A stretch of DNA of 64,000 nt from SAR116 cluster bacterium AG-390-L20 (GTDB taxonomy: Bacteria; Pseudomonadota; Alphaproteobacteria; Puniceispirillales; Marisalimonadaceae), in assembly GCA_003278095.1 (NCBI GenBank), contig QCHB01000006.1, forward strand, positions 1-64,000, read 5' to 3'. Shown in pieces: positions 8,505 through 18,638 of this stretch; positions within the stretch are counted from its first letter, which is position 1, and each line of letters opens with the position of its first letter. The translations under genes and the position numbers were made by a program. The notes beneath the pieces are model-generated. The model was not told the DNA's origin. It searched no databases and saw nothing but the letters and a program-made list of their open reading frames with translations.

Positions 8505-9305
8505 TTGTTTGAGCAAGCGTTAAGTGGGTTAAGTACAATTAATCAATTAGAGTTATTAATTCCTACAAGTATTTTAGCGGTCATGTTGGTAGCAATATCA
8601 AAATCTGGATTTGGAGGTGGCTTAGGTGGCTTAGGTTTTCCTTTAATGGTGTTAGTATTCCCACCTAAATTAGCATTAGCAGTTTTTTTACCGTTAACAT
8701 TATTAACAGATATATGGGTGATATTCGTATGGAGAAAATTTTTTATTTTTGAAATTATTTGGATGATGGTCTTAGGTGGAATGATTGGCCAATTACTATG
8801 TTGGATATTTTTTAATTATTTAGATGATAAATCTATTCTAATTTTAATTGGTACAATGGCGTTAATAACATCTGTTAAATTTTTTTTAAGTAAAATAGAT
8901 CTATTACAAAAATCAAAAATTCGTTTAAATACATCGCAACCAAATTTTCTGAGAGCAGTTTTTTGGTGCTCTTTATCTGGATTTGCAAGTTTTATTGCAT
9001 GGGCAGGTTCTGTTCCTGCACAGATTTATCTTTTAAAGTTAGGAGTTAATAGAAAAAATTTTGTGGGCATCATGAGTTTCTATTTTTTTTTAATTAATTT
9101 TACAAAAATTCCTTTTTATTTAGACCTAAACATTTTTACCAACGAGTCACTTTTTTTAAGTTTTCTTTTAATTCCTGTTCTCCCTATTGGTATATTTTTA
9201 GGTAAGTGGTTGAATTTAAAACTTTCTGATAATTTATTTTACAACATTAGTCATGTGGCTTTATTTTTATGTGGCATTCATTTATTAATTAAAAATGCAA
9301 CTTAG
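8505..9305 (+). CDS. TauE/SafE family anion permease
   Basis: 266 residues, almost entirely hydrophobic, with about eight membrane spans. The glycine-rich first repeat SKSGFGGGLGGLGFPLMVL and the matching second-half motif LSGFASFIAWAGSVPAQIYLL mark the TauE/SafE (DUF81) family, which exports sulfite, sulfoacetate or related organic anions. Start is TTG, supported by AAGGA about 9 bases upstream. The stop lies 9 bases before the CMD gene, so the two are probably one operon. Substrate unknown. Confidence 0.88.
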   Translation: MFEQALSGLSTINQLELLIPTSILAVMLVAISKSGFGGGLGGLGFPLMVLVFPPKLALAVFLPLTLLTDIWVIFVWRKFFIFEIIWMMVLGGMIGQLLCWIFFNYLDDKSILILIGTMALITSVKFFLSKIDLLQKSKIRLNTSQPNFLRAVFWCSLSGFASFIAWAGSVPAQIYLLKLGVNRKNFVGIMSFYFFLINFTKIPFYLDLNIFTNESLFLSFLLIPVLPIGIFLGKWLNLKLSDNLFYNISHVALFLCGIHLLIKNAT

Positions 9306-9314
9306 GAGATAAAA

Positions 9315-9701
9315 ATGGAAAGTGAAATTTTTAAAAAAGGAATAGCAAAAAGAAGGAAAGTACTTGGAAATGAATATGTAGATAAAGCACTTGCCTCAGC
9401 AGACGAATTGGGTGCAGATATGCAAAAATTAGTAACTGAATATGCTTGGGGTGAAGTTTGGAACAAAGAAAATCTGTCAGATAGAGATAGATCATTGGTT
9501 AACTTAGGCATGATTGCCGCTCTTAATAGATCGCATGAATTTAAATTACATGTCAGAGGTGCTTTGAATAATGGATTAACTAGATTACAAATTCGTGATA
9601 TCGTTTTACAGATTACAATATACTGTGGAGCTCCCGCAGGTTTGGAGTCACTTAGGCATATTAGAGAAGTATTTGCTGAAGTTGATTCAGAAAATAAATA
9701 A
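9315..9701 (+). CDS. Carboxymuconolactone decarboxylase family protein
   Basis: 128 residues, matching the 4-carboxymuconolactone decarboxylase (PcaC) size. The core RSLVNLGMIAALNRSHEFKLH and GLTRLQIRDIVLQITIYCGAPAG follow the CMD pattern. The CxxC of AhpD-type peroxidases is absent. No other beta-ketoadipate genes are nearby, so a role in protocatechuate breakdown is not supported by context. AGGAG precedes the ATG. Confidence 0.85.
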   Translation: MESEIFKKGIAKRRKVLGNEYVDKALASADELGADMQKLVTEYAWGEVWNKENLSDRDRSLVNLGMIAALNRSHEFKLHVRGALNNGLTRLQIRDIVLQITIYCGAPAGLESLRHIREVFAEVDSENK

Positions 9702-9761
9702 ATAAATTTAATGAACTGGGGATTTATTTATATGAAATAATGAATTTTCGTGTGGAAAGTA

Positions 9762-11177
9762 ATGGATCATAATAAAATTAAAACAAATTTTGATGAAAAT
9801 TTAGTTTCAACTAATGATACAAACTTTAAAAGTTTATACGGTCTTACCCCAATTGTTGAAGAAGCTATTTTAAATGCCATTAATAAAAAAAATAGAATAA
9901 GTTTAAAAAAGTTAATCGAACCACTTCATCCAGCTGATCAAGCGGACATGTTAGAAAGACTTACTGATGAAAAATTAAATATTTTCCTAGCTATTCTTGG
10001 AAGATCACTTGATCCAGAAGTTTTAGTTTATCTTGATCATAATGTTCAAGAAAAAGTTTTTAATATTCTTGGCCCTAAAGTTCTTGCAAAGGCAATTCCT
10101 GAATTACATTCAGATGATGCTGTTGAAATACTTCAAGAGTTAGAAGAAAAAGATAGAAATGTAGTTATAAAACAACTACCAAAAGCTGACAGAATTTTAG
10201 TTGAAGAGGCTCTGTCATACCCTGAGTATTCGGCTGGAAGGCTGATGCAACGGGAATTTTTGGCTTTTCCTGGAAATTGGACAGTAGGGCAGACAATTGA
10301 CCATATGAGAGCAAATCCACAAGATGAAGAGGATAGTTTTTATTCAATTTATATTGTTGATCCTGCACATAGATTGATGGGAGTTATCTCCCTATCTAAA
10401 CTATTATCTGCTAAAAGACCTGTGAGATTAAATGATTTAATGGAATTAAAACCAAGAAATGTGAATGTTGAAACTGACCAAGAAGAAGTAGCTCTTCTAT
10501 TTCAGCAATATGGTCTAGTAAACATGCCAGTTGTTGATAATGCAGATAGGCTTCTTGGTGTAATAATTGTAGATGATATTGTTGACGTAATTAATGAAGA
10601 AGCCGAAGAAGATTTACAAGGTTTGACTGGTGTAAGTGATCTTTCAATAACGTCATCTTTTTTAGAAACTGTTAAAGGCCGTTTTTCATGGCTTATACTA
10701 AACATGTTTACTGCAGTTTTAGCATCTTCAGTTATAGGTTTGTTTCAGGAAGAAATTGAAAAATTAGTTGCGTTAGCTGTTCTCATGCCAATTGTTGCAT
10801 CAATGGGAGGAAATGCAGGAACCCAGACAGTTACTGTTGCAGTAAGAGCATTAGCGACAAGGCAGCTAAATTATAGCAATCTTCAGAAATTTGTTTTAAA
10901 AGAAACATGGGTTGGTATGATTAATGGTTTTTTATTCGCTCTTTTGTCTGTTGTTTTAGCTTATCTTTGGTTTGGTGATAAAGAAATCGCAATAATAATG
11001 GGATTAGCAATGATCGCTAATTTATTGTTTGCGGGTGTTCTAGGTACTTTAATTCCGCTAACACTAGAAAAATTTAAAATTGATCCTGCGATTTCTAGCT
11101 CTGTTTTTTTAACAACTGCGACTGATGTCATAGGTTTCTTTACGTTTTTAGGTTTATCGGCTTTAGTAATATTGTAA
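9762..11177 (+). CDS. mgtE: Magnesium transporter MgtE
   Basis: 471 residues, normal for MgtE. Order: N-terminal helical superhelix domain (LEPLHPADQADMLERL through EEALSYPEYSAGRLM), a tandem CBS pair that senses Mg2+, the plug helix, and five C-terminal spans. The pore signature is MPIVASMGGNAGTQTVTVAVRALA. Selectivity for Mg2+ is well established for the family. A GTG at 9750 in frame is an alternative start; neither has a convincing ribosome-binding site. It lies 48 or 60 bases after the CMD gene. Confidence 0.95.
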   Translation: MDHNKIKTNFDENLVSTNDTNFKSLYGLTPIVEEAILNAINKKNRISLKKLIEPLHPADQADMLERLTDEKLNIFLAILGRSLDPEVLVYLDHNVQEKVFNILGPKVLAKAIPELHSDDAVEILQELEEKDRNVVIKQLPKADRILVEEALSYPEYSAGRLMQREFLAFPGNWTVGQTIDHMRANPQDEEDSFYSIYIVDPAHRLMGVISLSKLLSAKRPVRLNDLMELKPRNVNVETDQEEVALLFQQYGLVNMPVVDNADRLLGVIIVDDIVDVINEEAEEDLQGLTGVSDLSITSSFLETVKGRFSWLILNMFTAVLASSVIGLFQEEIEKLVALAVLMPIVASMGGNAGTQTVTVAVRALATRQLNYSNLQKFVLKETWVGMINGFLFALLSVVLAYLWFGDKEIAIIMGLAMIANLLFAGVLGTLIPLTLEKFKIDPAISSSVFLTTATDVIGFFTFLGLSALVIL

Positions 11178-11192
11178 TTTGGGTTATTAGTT

Positions 11193-11612
11193 GTGTCTTA
11201 TCATTTAAAAAAAATAGCAGTCGGTATCGAAACAATTGAAAGACTTTATGCAAGACAAAAAATGATTAAAGAAACTTATGGCACAATATTACATACTACA
11301 AGAAACATGCCAAAAAAAAGAGAAGATTTAATTAAAACTGGTTCAATATTTTGGATTATCAAAAGAAAAGTTTTAGTTCGGCAGAAAATATTAGATATTT
11401 TATCGGTTATTCGAAGTGATGGTAGCAAAGGGTGTGAAATTGAATTAGACAAAAAACTAATAAGAGTAATTCCCACTCCTATGAAACCCTTTCAAGGCTG
11501 GAGATATTATTTAGAGGGAGATATTCCAAGAGACTTGAATTTAGATGAAGAGACAGGTGAAAACTTACCAGATAATATAAATGCCGAACTGATTAAATTA
11601 GGATTATATTGA
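11193..11612 (+). CDS. DUF1489 family protein
   Basis: 139 residues. The conserved family pattern is visible: GSIFWIIKRKVLVRQKILDI in the middle and PTPMKPFQGWRYYLEGDIPRDL near the end. This family is widespread in Alphaproteobacteria and its function is unknown. Start is GTG, 15 bases after mgtE. It supports the taxonomic assignment more than any functional one. Confidence 0.88.
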   Translation: MSYHLKKIAVGIETIERLYARQKMIKETYGTILHTTRNMPKKREDLIKTGSIFWIIKRKVLVRQKILDILSVIRSDGSKGCEIELDKKLIRVIPTPMKPFQGWRYYLEGDIPRDLNLDEETGENLPDNINAELIKLGLY

Positions 11613-11716
11613 TTAAGAAATTAACAAAAATAATAATTAAATTTTAAAAAATTTGTCTTTTGATCGAAATGCCAATAATAAATAATCGAAATTAAAGTAT
11701 TTCTAGGAAAGTTAAA

Positions 11717-12835
11717 ATGTTGCCCAAAATATTTAATCTTAAGACTTTTATGTTTTTTTTAGTTTTAGGAATAAGTATATTTAGTTATAAGTATTTAGTA
11801 TCTTCAAAACCACTTGCAAAGCCTTCAAAAGTTGAAGAAGAAACTTTTTATGTAAAAGTGGTTAAAACTAAAAGACATGATTATACTCCATCATCTGATG
11901 CATATGGAAAAATTGTTTCTTCAAGGTTTGGCGATCTTCGTTTTGGTGTTTCCGGTAGAGTTAATTTTATATCTAATTCTTTTTTGAATGGTGCTTATGT
12001 AAAAAATGGACAAATTTTAGCAAAACTAGATCAAACACGCTTCTTGCTTGAAATAAAAAAACTAATTTTTGAAACACAAGAACTAGCTTCACAATTAGAT
12101 ATTAGAAAAAGACAAATAAAAAGATATAAGTCTATGCTATCAACAAAAGTTATATCGCAGAACAAGTATGATAATGAGTTAATTCTCTTATCAAAAAACA
12201 AGTCAGATTTTAATAGATCCAAAATTATTTTAGAAAAAGCAAAGCAAGATTTGTCTGATACTATTTTAAAAGCAAAATATAATGGTAGGTTATATAATGT
12301 TAAAATTAATAAAGGACAATTTATTTCAAGTAATGAAAAATTAGCTAATATATTTTCTACAGAAGACTTAGAAGTTGAGTTTGTTATACCATCAAAAATA
12401 TATTCAAATTCAGATAATTTAATTGGAAAGTCTATTAATGTTATATGGGAGGGAGGAAATACCCCTCTAAAAAATATAAAAGCTAAAATTGAAAGAACAG
12501 ACGGAAAAACAAATGAAGAAGAAGGTGGAGGAAAATTGTTTGCAAAAATTAATATTGTAGAGAATAAAAGTAATTATATCCCTCTTGGTACTTTTGTTCG
12601 TGTGAATTATCCAGTAGGTAATTTTAAAAATATATTTAAATTGCCTGAAACTTCTCTATACGGTGAAAATATATATTTTGTAGATAACGGCATTGCAAAG
12701 AAAAAAAGGGTGAACCTAATATACAAAGGTTCAGGATTTATTTTAGTTGACGGAAATATTTCAGAGAGTGATTTGATTATAACAACAAGAATGCCCGATA
12801 ATTTTAATAATCAAAAAGTTACAATTTTAAATTAA
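11717..12835 (+). CDS. RND efflux periplasmic adaptor (membrane fusion protein)
   Basis: 372 residues. One N-terminal membrane anchor (about 10-27), a split lipoyl domain (GRVNFIS...GAYVKNGQILAKLDQ and TILKAKYNGRLYNVKINKGQ), a helical hairpin between the halves, then beta-barrel and membrane-proximal domains. It bridges the inner-membrane pump encoded immediately downstream and an outer-membrane channel that is not in this window. The divergent sequence and the basic, serine-rich composition give no clue to substrate. Confidence 0.88.
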   Translation: MLPKIFNLKTFMFFLVLGISIFSYKYLVSSKPLAKPSKVEEETFYVKVVKTKRHDYTPSSDAYGKIVSSRFGDLRFGVSGRVNFISNSFLNGAYVKNGQILAKLDQTRFLLEIKKLIFETQELASQLDIRKRQIKRYKSMLSTKVISQNKYDNELILLSKNKSDFNRSKIILEKAKQDLSDTILKAKYNGRLYNVKINKGQFISSNEKLANIFSTEDLEVEFVIPSKIYSNSDNLIGKSINVIWEGGNTPLKNIKAKIERTDGKTNEEEGGGKLFAKINIVENKSNYIPLGTFVRVNYPVGNFKNIFKLPETSLYGENIYFVDNGIAKKKRVNLIYKGSGFILVDGNISESDLIITTRMPDNFNNQKVTILN

Positions 12836-12869
12836 TTTTCCAAAAATATTAAAACTTTAGGATGAAATT

Positions 12870-15800
12870 TTGTTACAGTTTAAAGAGTCTGGTTTTTTAA
12901 AGTTTTTTGTAGAGCATCGAACCTCTGCAAACATAATAATGATATTAATGATTGTAGTTGGCTTACTTTCTATTGGTAGGTTGAATAAGCAATTTTTTCC
13001 TGACTTTGAAGTTGAGGTTGTAGCTGTTTCTGTAAATTGGGCTGGAGCAACAGCTGAAGAAATAGATAAAAATATTGTTCAGTTATTGGAACCAGAACTA
13101 CGACCTATCTCAGGTGTCAAGAAAGTATCATCAAAATCCGTTGAAGGGGTTGGTATTACACAAGTTGAATTTAACTATGGTTATGACATGCAAAAAGGGA
13201 GGACAGATATTGAAACCGCTGTATCCAGAATAAATTTTCCTCAAAAAGCAGACAAACCCAAAATAGTTGTCGGGGAATTTTTTGATACAGTTACTAGAAT
13301 AGTTTTATCAGCAAATATTCCTTTATCTGAACTGAGATCAATATCAAAAAAACTTAAGGAAGTACTTCTAAATTCTGGCGTAGATAAGGTTGACATCCAA
13401 GGTCTTCCTAAAGAAGAGATATTGATTGAAATACCTCAAATAGAAACAGCAAGGTTGAAATTATCATTTAATCAAATTGCTAATCTAATTAAATCTGAAA
13501 CCCAGGATGTCTCAGGAGGTAGTTATGCCGATGGGTCACTGCGGGTCAGAACCGAAGGTGAAAAGAGATTAGTAGAAACGTTCAAAAAATTAGAGCTTAA
13601 AAGCACAATTTCGGGGGGTAGGATCATTCTTCAAGATATAGCTAAAATATCTTCTACTTTCGAACAAGGAAGTATATTAAAATCTGTTGACGATAATCCT
13701 GCTGTAGAATTATGGGTCAGAAGAAGTAAAACTAGCGATGCTCTTGAAGTATCGGAAAATGTTAATAAAGTAATTTCAGAATCTAAAAATATTATTGGAA
13801 ACAGAGTTAATGTTGAAACTTATAATACGGCAGCTAACCTTATCCAAGAAAGAATTACACTATTAGTCAAGAATGGACTTAGTGGTCTTTGCATTGTTTT
13901 AGCTATATTATTTCTATTTTTAAGTCGAAATACTGCCATTTGGGTAGCTTTGGGTATTCCAATAGCTTTTCTTGCTACTTTTGGCGTAATGTTAGTTTCA
14001 GGTCAATCAATCAATATGATATCCTTATTTGGTCTTATTATGGCCCTTGGTATAGTAGTGGATGATGCAATAGTTGTAGGCGAACATTCTTCATATTTAA
14101 AAACTAAGAGACGACTAAATAGTTCAAAGGCTCCAATTGTTGCTGCAACACGCATGTCGATGCCTGTAATATCAGCAATGTTAACTACAGTGGCTGCATT
14201 TATACCTTTATTTATGGTTAAAGGAGTTATAGGTGAAATAATTGCGGCTATACCTTGGGTAGTATGTGCTGTTTTAGTTGCTAGTTTAATTGAATGTTTT
14301 CTTGTTTTACCAGCACATTTAGCACATTTTGATAAAAAGACAGTTGAGGAAGGTAAATTTAGACTATGGTTTGATAAAAAATTTATGGCTTTTCAAGAAG
14401 GTACATTTAAAAAATTCATATCATTTACATTTAACTATCGATATGTAACTTTTATGGTTGCGATTGGCATGTTTATAGTTTCTGTGGGAATGATGTCTGG
14501 AGGAAGGGTAATGTTTAGTTTTTTCCCAACCCCTGAGGCAGATATAATTATTGCTAATTTTAAGATGCATTCTGGAACGACTAGATCTAAAACTGAAGAG
14601 ATGTTAAAAAAAATAGAAGGAGGTTTGATTAAAACTTCAAAAAAGTTTTCAACATCTCCTGATCTAGTGAAATTTAGCATGTCAACAATTGGAGGTAGAA
14701 CATCATTTTCAAGTGGGGCTGCACCAAGCTCTAAGGGAAGTGACTTATTAGGTTCCATGGTTGTTGAATTAAAAACAGCCGATAAACGAAAAATTCGAAC
14801 AAATCAGTTTATAAAAGAATGGAAAAATAATATTGAATATGTTGAGGGTTTAGATAATTTAACTATTAGATCTCCAAGTGGGGGACCTCCTGGAAGAGAT
14901 TTAGATGTAAGATTTCAAGGAGAAAAATTAGAAACTCTTAAGATTGCATCTAATGAATTAATTCAAATTGCAAGATCAATTCCTGGCGTAACATCTTTAA
15001 ACGATAATCTTGAGTTTGGAGTTCAAGAAAGGATTCTATCTTTAAACAATAAAGGACAATCACTTGGTCTATCCATCTCAGATATAGGAGAGCAAGTAAG
15101 ATCAGCTATTAATGGAATAATCATTTCAGAGTTTCCTAAAGCAGATGAAGAAGTGGTTGTTAGATTAAAGTTGTCTGAAACAGAAAAGCTTACGGATATG
15201 ATAAATGACTTAAGAATTATTACCCCTTTAGGTACAAGTTTTAAGCTTCAAGAGGTCATTAAAATAAATGAAAAAATACCATTTGCTTCCATTAATAGAA
15301 AAAATGGTTTTAGAGAAGTGACTATTTCTGGTGATTTATTTCCAGCGTTGATGAACACTTCTCAAGCAAGAAAATTTTTGTTGAATAATGGATTACCTGA
15401 AATTGCTAAAAAATATAATCTAAATTATAGATTTGATGGCAGAGATTTAGAACAGAAAGAAACTTTTGCAGATATGAAAATTGGTTCAATAATTGGCTTA
15501 TTATTAATCTATTTTATATTAGCATGGGTATTTAAGTCTTGGACAAGACCTTTTTCAATAATGATAATGATACCATTTGCTTTTATTGGAGCGGTGCTTG
15601 GTCATTATTTATTAGGGCTAACAATGTCTATTTTGTCGATGTTTGCTCTCTTAGCTTTAGCTGGAATTGTTGTAAATAATTCTATTATTTTAGTATCAAC
15701 TATTGAAAGAAGGTTTGACGATTTACGTGATCAAAATGATAAAGACTATCAGAATAATAAAGTAATCGATGAAGCAATAATCGCTGGAGTAGTAGATAGA

Positions 15801-16016
15801 TTTAGACCTGTTCTATTAACATCACTTACTACAATAGGAGGATTGTCAGCACTTTTATTCGAAAAATCACTCCAAGCCCAATTCTTGATACCAATGGCGG
15901 CTACGATTGTTTTTGGCCTTGGTATTACAGCTTTTCTTGTACTTGTCATAGTTCCATCTATGATGGGAATTAGTAACGATTTTTCCAATTTTGTTAAAAA
16001 TATTAGAAGAAGATAA
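12870..16016 (+). CDS. RND efflux transporter, AcrB/HAE family
   Basis: 1048 residues, full family length, with the expected twelve spans and two large periplasmic loops. N-terminus FFVEHRTSANIIMILMIVVG. The fourth span has the proton-relay Asp pair in MALGIVVDDAIVVGEH, and the second-half equivalent is LALAGIVVNNSIILV. TTG start with AGGA seven bases upstream. Paired with the adaptor gene 34 bases before it. The long periplasmic half and NefA/CusA-unlike metal residues suggest organic substrates, but this is not certain. Confidence 0.93.
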   Translation: MLQFKESGFLKFFVEHRTSANIIMILMIVVGLLSIGRLNKQFFPDFEVEVVAVSVNWAGATAEEIDKNIVQLLEPELRPISGVKKVSSKSVEGVGITQVEFNYGYDMQKGRTDIETAVSRINFPQKADKPKIVVGEFFDTVTRIVLSANIPLSELRSISKKLKEVLLNSGVDKVDIQGLPKEEILIEIPQIETARLKLSFNQIANLIKSETQDVSGGSYADGSLRVRTEGEKRLVETFKKLELKSTISGGRIILQDIAKISSTFEQGSILKSVDDNPAVELWVRRSKTSDALEVSENVNKVISESKNIIGNRVNVETYNTAANLIQERITLLVKNGLSGLCIVLAILFLFLSRNTAIWVALGIPIAFLATFGVMLVSGQSINMISLFGLIMALGIVVDDAIVVGEHSSYLKTKRRLNSSKAPIVAATRMSMPVISAMLTTVAAFIPLFMVKGVIGEIIAAIPWVVCAVLVASLIECFLVLPAHLAHFDKKTVEEGKFRLWFDKKFMAFQEGTFKKFISFTFNYRYVTFMVAIGMFIVSVGMMSGGRVMFSFFPTPEADIIIANFKMHSGTTRSKTEEMLKKIEGGLIKTSKKFSTSPDLVKFSMSTIGGRTSFSSGAAPSSKGSDLLGSMVVELKTADKRKIRTNQFIKEWKNNIEYVEGLDNLTIRSPSGGPPGRDLDVRFQGEKLETLKIASNELIQIARSIPGVTSLNDNLEFGVQERILSLNNKGQSLGLSISDIGEQVRSAINGIIISEFPKADEEVVVRLKLSETEKLTDMINDLRIITPLGTSFKLQEVIKINEKIPFASINRKNGFREVTISGDLFPALMNTSQARKFLLNNGLPEIAKKYNLNYRFDGRDLEQKETFADMKIGSIIGLLLIYFILAWVFKSWTRPFSIMIMIPFAFIGAVLGHYLLGLTMSILSMFALLALAGIVVNNSIILVSTIERRFDDLRDQNDKDYQNNKVIDEAIIAGVVDRFRPVLLTSLTTIGGLSALLFEKSLQAQFLIPMAATIVFGLGITAFLVLVIVPSMMGISNDFSNFVKNIRRR

Positions 16017-16019
16017 AAT

Positions 16020-16391
16020 ATGGTGAAACAAGTATATACAACTCTTAGTTCTGAATGCTTTAATGTTTCAGATATAAAATTTAATAAAGATGGATTAGTT
16101 CCGGTCATTGCACAATGTGTTCATTCTGGCACAATTTTAATGATGGCATGGATGAATAATCAATCAGTTAAAAAAACAATCGAGACTAAGGACATGTACT
16201 ACTTTTCTAGGTCAAGAAATGAACTCTGGAAAAAAGGAGAGACGAGTGGAAACTTTCAAAGACTATACGAATTAAGATTAGATTGCGATAACGATACATT
16301 ATTAGCCCTAATTGAACAAACTGGAGTAGCTTGTCACACAGGTGTGAGGAGTTGTTTTTTTAAATCATTACATGATGTAAAAAATGACTAA
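16020..16391 (+). CDS. hisI: Phosphoribosyl-AMP cyclohydrolase
   Basis: 123 residues, single-function enzyme opening the adenine ring in histidine biosynthesis. Signature YYFSRSRNELWKKGETSGNFQ, the Asp-rich metal site LRLDCDNDTLLALIEQTGVACHTG, and RSCFF. It lacks the fused HisE pyrophosphohydrolase domain found in enterobacteria, as is normal in Alphaproteobacteria. It is separated from other his genes here, lying 4 bases after the RND pump and overlapping rlmE by 8 bases. Confidence 0.95.
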   Translation: MVKQVYTTLSSECFNVSDIKFNKDGLVPVIAQCVHSGTILMMAWMNNQSVKKTIETKDMYYFSRSRNELWKKGETSGNFQRLYELRLDCDNDTLLALIEQTGVACHTGVRSCFFKSLHDVKND

Positions 16392-17079
16392 CGAAAATAA
16401 CCCAGGATCATTTGGAAGTTCTAGAGGTTTATCACAAAAACTTAAAAAAGATAAAAACAGAAAGTCTTCAAGTACTCGTTGGATAGGAAGGCAACTAAAT
16501 GATCCATACGTTTTAGAAACTCAAAAAAGAGGATATAAGTCACGAGCTGCTTTTAAACTTTTACAAATTAACGAAAAATATAAATTTTTAGCCCCTGGAT
16601 TATCAGTTATTGATTTAGGTTGCGCTCCAGGAGGTTGGCTTCAAATAGCTTCGCAAAAAGTTTCTTCAATTGTTGGGGAAGAAAAAGTAGTAGGCGTTGA
16701 TCTTTTGCCTACGCAAGAAATACCTGGAAGTATTTCTATTATAGGTGATATTAGTGATAAAGTAGTTGGTAAAAAGTTATTAAAAATTCTTGGTTCTAAC
16801 CCAAATATTATTATGTCTGATATGGCTGCAAATACTACAGGACATCGTCAAACTGATCATATAAGAACCACTTATCTATTAGAAACCGCACTAGATTTTG
16901 CTCTAGAAAACTTAAAAAAAAATGGAGTTTTTTTAGCTAAATGTTTTAAAGGTGGCACTGAAATAGAGGCTTTATCTCTAATGAAGAAACATTTTTCAAG
17001 AGTGCATCATATTAAACCTGATGCTAGTAGAAAAGAGTCAGTTGAAGGATACGTAATTGCTATAGGCTATAAAACATAA
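16384..17079 (+). CDS. rlmE: 23S rRNA 2'-O-ribose U2552 methyltransferase
   Basis: 231 residues, FtsJ/RrmJ family, methylating the A-loop uridine during late 50S assembly. The SAM site reads VIDLGCAPGGWLQIAS, and the catalytic K-D-K-E set is visible as Lys in RGYKSRAAFKLLQI, Asp in IIMSDMAANTTGHRQTDH, Lys in LAKCFKGG and Glu in RKESVEGYVIA. It has a 40-residue basic N-terminal extension relative to E. coli. Overlaps hisI by 8 bases. Confidence 0.95.
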   Translation: MTNENNPGSFGSSRGLSQKLKKDKNRKSSSTRWIGRQLNDPYVLETQKRGYKSRAAFKLLQINEKYKFLAPGLSVIDLGCAPGGWLQIASQKVSSIVGEEKVVGVDLLPTQEIPGSISIIGDISDKVVGKKLLKILGSNPNIIMSDMAANTTGHRQTDHIRTTYLLETALDFALENLKKNGVFLAKCFKGGTEIEALSLMKKHFSRVHHIKPDASRKESVEGYVIAIGYKT

Positions 17080-17183
17080 AACTTATATTAATTAACCTTT
17101 GCAAATTAAGATCAGGAGTTTATAAAATTTACACTAATAATATTAATTATATCATTATTCAAATAACCCTTTAGTTGGAAAAT

Positions 17184-18638
17184 ATGAATATAGAAGAAGC
17201 TTACACTTTTGACGATGTCTTATTACAACCTGCACATAGTAAATTCGGTCCAGCTGATGCAGATGTTAAAACTTTTATTACTAAAGATATAAAGTTAAAT
17301 ATTCCCTTACTGTCAGCGGCAATGGATACTGTTACTGAACACAGGTTGGCAATTACTATGGCTCAATTAGGAGGAATGGGTGTCCTTCACAAAAACTTTT
17401 CAATAAAAGAACAAGTTTCAGAAGTTAAAAAAGTAAAAAAATTTGAATCTGGCATGGTTGTTAATCCAGTAACAATAAAACCTGATCAAACACTTGGTGA
17501 TGCTTTTAAATTGATGGAAAAATACAAAATTAGCGGAATACCAGTTGTAGAAGGCTTGAATAATAAATTAGTTGGAATTTTAACAAATAGAGATGTTAGA
17601 TTTGCAAATGATCTTAATCAATCTGTTTCTGCACTTATGACAAAAAATGTCATAACTGTTAAAGAAACAGTTACTGCAGAAGATGCTAGAAAACTTTTAC
17701 ATAAACACCGTATTGAAAAATTAGTTGTTGTAGACATGGATGATTTTTGTGTTGGATTGATAACGGTTAAAGATATGGAAAAGGCACAAAATCATCCAGA
17801 CTCTTGTAAAGATGAACAAGGAAGATTAAGAGTTGCAGCTGCTACTGGTGTAGGAAAGGATGGTATTAAAAGGGCAGAAGCTTTAATTAATGCAGGAGTT
17901 GATGTTCTAATAGTTGATACAGCTCATGGACATAGTGAAATGGTTCTAGAAACTGTTAGAGCAATTTCAAAATTATCAAGTCAAATAGCTTTAATTGGAG
18001 GAAATGTTGCAACTGGAGATGCAACAAGGGCATTAATAGATGCAGGTGCCAATGGTATCAAAGTTGGTATTGGCCCTGGATCAATTTGTACCACAAGAAT
18101 GGTGGCTGGAGTAGGGGTGCCTCAATTAACTGCAATAACTGATTGTGCCAAAGTTGCCAAAAAAAACTCCATTCCTATAATAGCTGATGGTGGAATAAAA
18201 TATTCTGGAGATATTGCTAAAGCTATTGCAGGTGGAGCAAGTGCAGTTATGGTTGGTTCTATACTTGCAGGAACTGACGAAACTCCTGGAGAAGTCTTTC
18301 TGTTTCAAGGAAGATCTTATAAATCTTACAGAGGCATGGGTTCATTGGGAGCAATGGCTAGAGGCTCTGCTGATAGATACTTTCAAGCAGAGATAGAAAC
18401 ATTAAAACTTGTGCCCGAGGGTATCGAAGGTCAAGTTCCTTACAAAGGCCCTGCACAAAATGTAATTCACCAATTAGTAGGTGGTTTAAAATCAGCTATG
18501 GGTTATACGGGTAATATAAATATTAATGAAATGCAAAAAAAATGTATTTTTAAGAGGATAAGTAATGCTGGTCTAAAAGAAAGTCACGTACATGACGTTA
18601 CTATTACTAGAGAAGCCCCTAATTATCGTCCTTCTTAA
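17184..18638 (+). CDS. guaB: Inosine-5'-monophosphate dehydrogenase
   Basis: 484 residues. Oxidises IMP to XMP, the committed step to GMP. TIM barrel with [14 protein letters not shown] at the start and a CBS pair inserted at about residues 90-200. The catalytic-loop cysteine is in [18 protein letters not shown] and the phosphate loop in [12 protein letters not shown]. The ATG at 17184 is preferred over a TTG at 17175 because GGAA precedes it and the protein then begins [11 protein letters not shown]. Its stop shares a base with the rsmB start, and guaA follows rsmB, so both GMP-synthesis genes flank a rRNA methyltransferase. Confidence 0.97.
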   Translation: MNIEEAYTFDDVLLQPAHSKFGPADADVKTFITKDIKLNIPLLSAAMDTVTEHRLAITMAQLGGMGVLHKNFSIKEQVSEVKKVKKFESGMVVNPVTIKPDQTLGDAFKLMEKYKISGIPVVEGLNNKLVGILTNRDVRFANDLNQSVSALMTKNVITVKETVTAEDARKLLHKHRIEKLVVVDMDDFCVGLITVKDMEKAQNHPDSCKDEQGRLRVAAATGVGKDGIKRAEALINAGVDVLIVDTAHGHSEMVLETVRAISKLSSQIALIGGNVATGDATRALIDAGANGIKVGIGPGSICTTRMVAGVGVPQLTAITDCAKVAKKNSIPIIADGGIKYSGDIAKAIAGGASAVMVGSILAGTDETPGEVFLFQGRSYKSYRGMGSLGAMARGSADRYFQAEIETLKLVPEGIEGQVPYKGPAQNVIHQLVGGLKSAMGYTGNININEMQKKCIFKRISNAGLKESHVHDVTITREAPNYRPS